DNA from: an uncultured Bacteroides sp. | GTDB taxonomy: Bacteria > Bacteroidota > Bacteroidia > Bacteroidales > Bacteroidaceae | Direction: 5' to 3' | DNA: 30,054 nt | Assembly (NCBI RefSeq): GCF_910586915.1 | Contig: NZ_CAJULN010000032.1 | Coordinates: 1 to 30,054, forward strand | Part shown: in pieces, positions 26,535 to 30,054 of the stretch | How the letters are laid out: the number at the start of each line of letters is the position of its first letter | How positions within the stretch are numbered: position 1 is the first letter of the stretch | Program-made: the position numbers and the translations under genes | The notes under the pieces: model-generated | Told to the model about the DNA's origin: nothing | What the model saw: the letters and a program-made list of their open reading frames with translations, nothing else | Database searches by the model: none

Positions 26535-27575
26535 TTAAGCTTTATGACTGAAATGGAATACACACTTTATATATTGATTATCAAATTCACGTCTGGGAAC
26601 ATAAACATCTCTAATATCCCAAGAAGGTTCTTGTTTTATACATATAACTTTTGCCAGTTTTTCATTCCATAAATAATTTCTATATCCATATTGAGCTATT
26701 AATAATACTGCGTAAGCCATAATAGAATTAATGACCATTTTTAAATTTGCTGATGCAAAATTATTCTCCCTATCGTGTTTTATCTGATTATAAGCAGTAT
26801 ACCAATCTAAACTTTTAGTTGGCTCCTTAATATCCCATTTTAGAAAAGGAGAAAAATTTCCAAGTAATGCATATCGATTAAAAGATAAAGTATATTCTAC
26901 AAGCCTTAAAGGATTCAGCAACTGGATATAATCATTTGTATTAAAGAATAATCCTTTTTTTGTCATCATATTCTTTTCAAGAATATTTTTCATCATTGAG
27001 TCTACTTCAGAACACGCTAATATTATAATATTTCTAATTTCATGCCCATAAACATCCCAATTATCAGGATGTGGTGCAACAACCTTAAAAACTGAATATA
27101 AATCATCTATCAGAATCTCTAGCTGATTTAAACGATTATAATATTCCTGATCGTCTATTGCCAAATCTAAATAACAATCACGTCTTGGCTTTTCATCATG
27201 TAAATCATCCGCGCAATGTTGAATCATTTTATAATTTAACAATGGACGATAAATCTGGCTATATGTTTCTCCACAATTCAAATCTAATTTTATAAGTTCT
27301 TTCTTTATATCTTTTAATTCACCTATTAATCCATATCTTGGACAAGATAAATCGAGGAAATTATATATTTCTATGTCATCAATAGAATCAACAAGTTCTA
27401 ACTCTTTTCCCTGATATAAAACAAATGGAGATTCATATTCATCGTCATCTTCACTACAACATGAAATTATAATTTTATTATCTCTACATTCAAAAATAGC
27501 CTTTATTGTTTGATACTTAATTCCGTCTATTATATTATAATTTGTATAAACATAAAAACCTTCTTGTAAATTCAT
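26535..27575 (-). CDS. Unknown protein with HEPN-like C-terminal signature
   Basis: This 346-residue intact frame is not a protein I can name. The first 75 residues are acidic and beta-rich (ECRDNKIIISCCSEDDDEYE). The centre is helical. Residues 172-200 read NWDVYGHEIRNIIILACSEV and then SMMKNIL. Residues 258-282 read WYTAYNQIKHDRENNF followed by ASANLKMVIN. The pair of blocks, with a conserved YN-x-x-KHDR before a helix rich in Ala and Asn, occurs in proteins annotated as HEPN-like, a fold common in RNases of defence systems. The strict Arg-x4-6-His catalytic motif is not clear, so nuclease activity is unproven. Its position among defence gene remnants supports, but does not show, a role in phage resistance. 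Confidence 0.65.
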   Translation of the reverse strand: MNLQEGFYVYTNYNIIDGIKYQTIKAIFECRDNKIIISCCSEDDDEYESPFVLYQGKELELVDSIDDIEIYNFLDLSCPRYGLIGELKDIKKELIKLDLNCGETYSQIYRPLLNYKMIQHCADDLHDEKPRRDCYLDLAIDDQEYYNRLNQLEILIDDLYSVFKVVAPHPDNWDVYGHEIRNIIILACSEVDSMMKNILEKNMMTKKGLFFNTNDYIQLLNPLRLVEYTLSFNRYALLGNFSPFLKWDIKEPTKSLDWYTAYNQIKHDRENNFASANLKMVINSIMAYAVLLIAQYGYRNYLWNEKLAKVICIKQEPSWDIRDVYVPRREFDNQYIKCVFHFSHKA

Positions 27576-27655
27576 AGTATCACATTTAAAATGTAATTAC
27601 AACAAAAATATTTATTAATTCATAAGTTGGTTATACCTGCTTCATCAGTATATTA

Positions 27656-27958
27656 TTATTCACTAACTTTTTTAATCGCCTTATAAATCTCGCTATAAGA
27701 ATCTCTACCTTTATATTTTTCGGCTAGTTCACATGCCTTATCCATTTTTGAATCAGCAAGCATTTCTTTAACCCATTTATCCTTCTCAAGGTATTTCCGA
27801 GTTTTATCGTATGTTGGCAAATATTGCTTTAACGCTCTTTCTGTTGCTGCTGAATCTTGAAAATATCGACACGTATCTTCAAAATGTAGTAAAAACCAAT
27901 ATTCTATTGACTGTAAGCTATCACAGAGAATCACATTGGGATTACGCTTTGTTTTTAT
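27656..27958 (-). pseudogene. C-terminal remnant of an RloB-like protein
   Basis: The open frame (about 100 residues, no ATG; a GTG at 27934 is possible) reads NVILCDSLQSIEYWFLLHFE, then DTCRYFQDSAATERALKQYL and a basic tail ending YSEIYKAIKKVSE. RloB-like proteins, small partners of the RloA ATPase in some defence loci, have a similar SIEFWFLLHF block in their second half. The N-terminal half that would precede it is absent, because a TAG lies ten codons before NVILC. No RloA gene is present in the window. It is best read as a 5'-truncated pseudogene. The name rests on a short motif. Confidence 0.55.
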
Positions 27959-28113
27959 AATTAACTAATAATCAAATAATTAAAACTTTATTTTTATTAC
28001 ATGGTATCGTATAGGTATCATGTTGTTATAAAATATATATTACAATTATTCCATAAAACACTCAAATTCAATCATATCACTTGAATTTACATCGGTTAAA
28101 TAGGAATAAAACG

Positions 28114-28145
28114 GTTGCCATGTCCGGAAAATTTTTGTTGCTTTG
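28114..28145 (+). promoter_or_regulatory. Possible promoter of the small RNA candidate
   Basis: GTTG at 28114-28117, a 20-base spacer and TTGCTTTG at 28138-28145 approximate the TTTG / TAnnTTTG promoter with one mismatch in each box. The predicted start would fall at about 28148-28150, at the beginning of the structured element. This is suggestive only. Confidence 0.3.
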
Positions 28146-28146
28146 C

Positions 28147-28249
28147 ATCCGTAGCAAGTGAAGCGGCTATGAATTTAGTTAGCATATCCGCCCATCGGGG
28201 CACCTTCGATAGAAATCCGTAGTCGCTTCACTTTAGCTACGGATTTTTT
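28147..28249 (+). ncRNA. Candidate small RNA or attenuator with two alternative terminator stems
   Basis: Three complementary blocks compete. ATCCGTAGC at 28147-28155 and ATCCGTAG at 28215-28222 can each pair with GCTACGGAT at 28236-28244, which is followed by six T. GTGAAGCG at 28158-28165 can also pair with CGCTTCAC at 28224-28231, extending the long-range stem to about 17 pairs with one small internal loop. Inside lies a hairpin, GCGG-TATG with CATA-CCGC, and a short ATCG/CGAT stem at about 28194-28210. The result is a compact element of about 100 nt ending in an intrinsic terminator. It contains no open frame of note. It could be a stand-alone sRNA, a leader that controls readthrough towards the HNH gene, or a plasmid/phage antisense RNA. 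I do not recognise it as a named family. Confidence 0.55.
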
Positions 28250-28669
28250 CTTTTCCACAGATTAGACTAAATCCAAAATCGGTTGTTGTTTCCGCCTTAT
28301 GGACTATCGCGGAGGGCTATCGGGGAAAATACGTTCGACCAGCAACAGATTTAAAACAACCTTCCGAAGCGTCACGGTGAAAGCCCGTGAGGGGATGCAC
28401 GAAAGAAGGCAGTCGATTGAAATAAGCAGACTGGTGCGCAGGTGCAGGTTATGATATAGCCAATTCTGTAAAAGCTGAAAGCCGAGATTGGAAGCACCCA
28501 ATTCAGAGCCGATGGGGTCGATACCTAACTTATACTGGTGATTTGCCATCGAATTATTCCCGAACCGTTAGAGAGAAAAATTGCTCTCTACGGGTAAGGG
28601 GATGATTCACTCAAAAATCAACGTTCCTTCATACCTGGTAATTTATAAGTTAATATAATATATAATAAT
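28250..28669. other. Gene-free, GC-richer block with secondary structure upstream of the HNH gene
   Basis: These 420 bases hold no convincing gene and are visibly richer in G and C than the AT-rich sequence on either side. A 51-codon + frame at 28299-28454 (MDYRGGLSGKIRS onward) and an 81-codon - frame cover much of it, but neither resembles a protein family I know. A strong hairpin lies at 28565-28593 (CCG-TAGAGAG paired with CTCTCTA-CGG, loop AAAAATTG). From about 28605 the sequence turns AT-rich and becomes the leader of the HNH gene. The block may be a structured RNA, an element end or a decayed gene. Confidence 0.4.
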
Positions 28670-29179
28670 ATGGATAATATACTTAATGTAAATACTCATT
28701 TTAAGAAGAAAGATATAGATATATTTCTTACTTCAAGAAAGAAACCATATTTGATAACTACAGAACAAGTTATAGAATATTGGGACAAAAAGAATTGGTT
28801 AACAACGAAAGGAGAAAGGATTACATCAATCTCTGTTATTGTGAATGTTGCAAATAGTTGCCTTACTGAAAATAACCGGAAAGAAGGTCTTTTGCCTGCT
28901 ATTGACAAAACAAAACGCAGAAATCGCCAAAACGAATGGTCTCAGAAAAGAAGCCCATATTACGAACAATTAGAAATGCCACAATGGGAGTCTTACAGAG
29001 AATTTATCTTCACAGTAAGAGGTAGAAAATGTGAAATTTGTGGCAATGAGAAAAAGTTAAATATACACCATATAAAATACATTAACAATAGATTTGCATG
29101 GGAATATTTACCTTCTGAGGTTCTTGTAGTATGTGAAAGTTGTCATAGGAACATACATAAAATACCACATGATAACTGA
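28670..29179 (+). CDS. HNH endonuclease domain protein
   Basis: This 169-residue protein has a C-terminal HNH nuclease domain (residues 115-165). The zinc ligands are Cys121 and Cys124 (CEICG) with Cys155 and Cys158 (CESCH). The catalytic block is LNIHHIKY, with His133 and His134, followed by His159 and His163. Residues 1-110 carry a basic, helix-rich part (ITTEQVIEYWDKKNWLTTKG, then KTKRRNRQNEW) that may bind DNA. Proteins like this occur as phage or mobile-element nucleases and as homing enzymes. There is no RuvC domain, so it is not an IscB/Cas9-type protein. It is AT-rich, in contrast to the block upstream, and stops 44 bases before the Rha gene in the same direction. The biological target is unknown. 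Confidence 0.85.
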   Translation: MDNILNVNTHFKKKDIDIFLTSRKKPYLITTEQVIEYWDKKNWLTTKGERITSISVIVNVANSCLTENNRKEGLLPAIDKTKRRNRQNEWSQKRSPYYEQLEMPQWESYREFIFTVRGRKCEICGNEKKLNIHHIKYINNRFAWEYLPSEVLVVCESCHRNIHKIPHDN

Positions 29180-29223
29180 TTGTGCAATATTTCAAAGAAC
29201 AATATAACTCCCAATTATAGCTC

Positions 29224-29958
29224 ATGAAAGAATTAGTTTTCAGAGGTCATGACGACCAAGTTTTAACAACTTCGCTAAAAGTTGCAGAAGTATTTGGAAA
29301 AGAACATAAGCACGTATTAGATGCTATACGTGAACTATCCAAAGGGTGTGTCGAAGAATCGGCTGCCCAAATGTTTGAAGAAATGACATATGTGAATCCA
29401 CAGAACAAACAAGAATACCCAATGTTTGTAATGACCCGTGACGGTTTTACTCTTTTAGCTATGGGGTTCACTGGCAAGAAAGCACTGAAATTCAAACTTG
29501 AATATATCAAAGCATTCAACGTAATGGAGAAAACATTGAAAGAACAACATAAGCCGATGTCAGAGCTTGAAATCCTCGTTCATTCTGCACAAGCACTTCT
29601 TGAACAAAGCCGTAGATTGGATAAGGTGGAAAAACGACTTGATGCAATGGAACAAGAAAGAGAAGATAACGGTAAACTTCTTTTTGCGGTTGCTGTTTCT
29701 TCTGAAAAAGTGCCTGAAATATCACTTCGTGACAAGATTCGGCAGTTGGTTAACCAGTATTCTTCTGCAACGAACACAAAGCAACAAGATGTTTGGCGCA
29801 AGGTTTACGACCAGCTTTATTATCTATATCGCATTTCCATACGAGCATATAAGAAAGACAAGAAGGAGAACTTGCTGGATGTTGCTGAGCGCAACCACCT
29901 TCTTGAAAAGATGTATGCAATCATATCAAACCTCATCCGTGAAAACAAGGCTGCTTAA
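29224..29958 (+). CDS. Rha-family phage regulatory protein with ORF6C-like C-terminus
   Basis: This 244-residue protein has an N-terminal Rha domain, about residues 3-110. Visible parts are TTSLKVAEVFGKEHKHVLDA, a MFEEMTYVNPQNKQEYPMFV block and MTRDGFTLLAMGFTGKKALK. Residues 115-150 form a coiled linker. The C-terminal 80 residues (SLRDKIRQLVNQYSSATN, VWRKVYDQLYYLYRI) match the general plan of the ORF6C domain found in phage antirepressors. Rha proteins interfere with host factors needed for phage growth, and related proteins regulate lysogeny. The stop codon lies inside a nine-base-pair hairpin. With the HNH gene it indicates prophage or integrative-element DNA continuing right of the window. 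Confidence 0.88.
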   Translation: MKELVFRGHDDQVLTTSLKVAEVFGKEHKHVLDAIRELSKGCVEESAAQMFEEMTYVNPQNKQEYPMFVMTRDGFTLLAMGFTGKKALKFKLEYIKAFNVMEKTLKEQHKPMSELEILVHSAQALLEQSRRLDKVEKRLDAMEQEREDNGKLLFAVAVSSEKVPEISLRDKIRQLVNQYSSATNTKQQDVWRKVYDQLYYLYRISIRAYKKDKKENLLDVAERNHLLEKMYAIISNLIRENKAA

Positions 29959-29970
29959 CGTAGCCTTGTT
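29944..29970 (+). terminator. Hairpin overlapping the Rha stop codon
   Basis: AACAAGGCT at 29944-29952 pairs perfectly with AGCCTTGTT at 29962-29970 around a nine-base loop containing the TAA stop. No T run of terminator type follows, so it may act as a mRNA 3'-end stabiliser or a weak terminator. Confidence 0.5.
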
Positions 29971-30054
29971 AGTGTGTATCAGTAAATCAAAGAACTATAA
30001 TATGTAATAGTCAAGACTTGTTCTGACATTTGTTTTACTATCGGACAAAAAAAC

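Noticed and set aside
28304..28549. 81-codon - strand frame in the GC-richer block (MANHQYKLGIDPIGSEL)
   Set aside because: It has a proper ATG but no recognisable domain and competes with a + strand frame; kept only as part of the unexplained block.
28250..29179. IscB/HEARO-type RNA-guided nuclease system
   Set aside because: The HNH protein has 169 residues and no RuvC motifs or bridge helix, so it cannot be IscB or IsrB; only the general RNA-next-to-HNH layout is similar.

Overview
The window looks like a Bacteroides chromosome (Bacteroidales). The evidence is a SusC/SusD pair with its own ECF sigma and FecR-type anti-sigma factor, a CepA-like class A beta-lactamase, a DUF6078-type small protein, promoters of the TTTG / TAnnTTTG kind, and little sign of Shine-Dalgarno sequences. 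I cannot fix the species.

Positions 1-5.5 kb hold core and housekeeping-type genes. These are an RluA-family pseudouridine synthase with a long coiled-coil N-terminus (runs off the left edge), a MaoC-like hydratase, an unknown helical protein, a double GNAT acetyltransferase, a subclass A2 beta-lactamase with a lipoprotein-like signal, and a DUF6078-like protein. Two intergenic spaces carry repeats: a 28-bp inverted repeat near 2.1 kb, and an array of short palindromes spaced 22-23 bp apart at 4.83-4.97 kb.

Positions 5.7-16.6 kb form one polysaccharide utilisation locus on the + strand: ECF sigma, FecR anti-sigma, a SusC with an STN signalling domain, SusD, a secreted GH20 beta-N-acetylhexosaminidase, and a secreted FAD-dependent oxidoreductase with an N-terminal carbohydrate-binding-like domain. 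A textbook Bacteroides promoter precedes the sigma gene. The likely logic is that SusC binds an amino-sugar glycan, signals through FecR to the sigma factor, and raises expression of the uptake and cleavage genes. A SpoU/TrmH RNA methyltransferase follows after a 437-bp gap with a large palindrome.

Positions 18-28 kb are an AT-rich defence island, all on the - strand and much decayed. It holds an mcrB-mcrC remnant joined by an internal deletion, an intact-looking type III restriction-modification pair (mod and res) with the remnant of an AlbA_2-type gene between them, an Avs/STAND-like NTPase with an N-terminal nuclease domain broken by frameshifts, an unknown protein with a HEPN-like C-terminal signature, and the C-terminal stump of an RloB-like gene. 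Only the type III pair and the unknown 346-residue protein look functional.

Positions 28.1-30 kb are different again. They contain a compact candidate small RNA with two mutually exclusive terminator stems, a GC-richer block with no convincing gene, an HNH endonuclease gene, and a Rha/ORF6C phage-type regulator. This is probably the edge of a prophage or integrative element continuing to the right.
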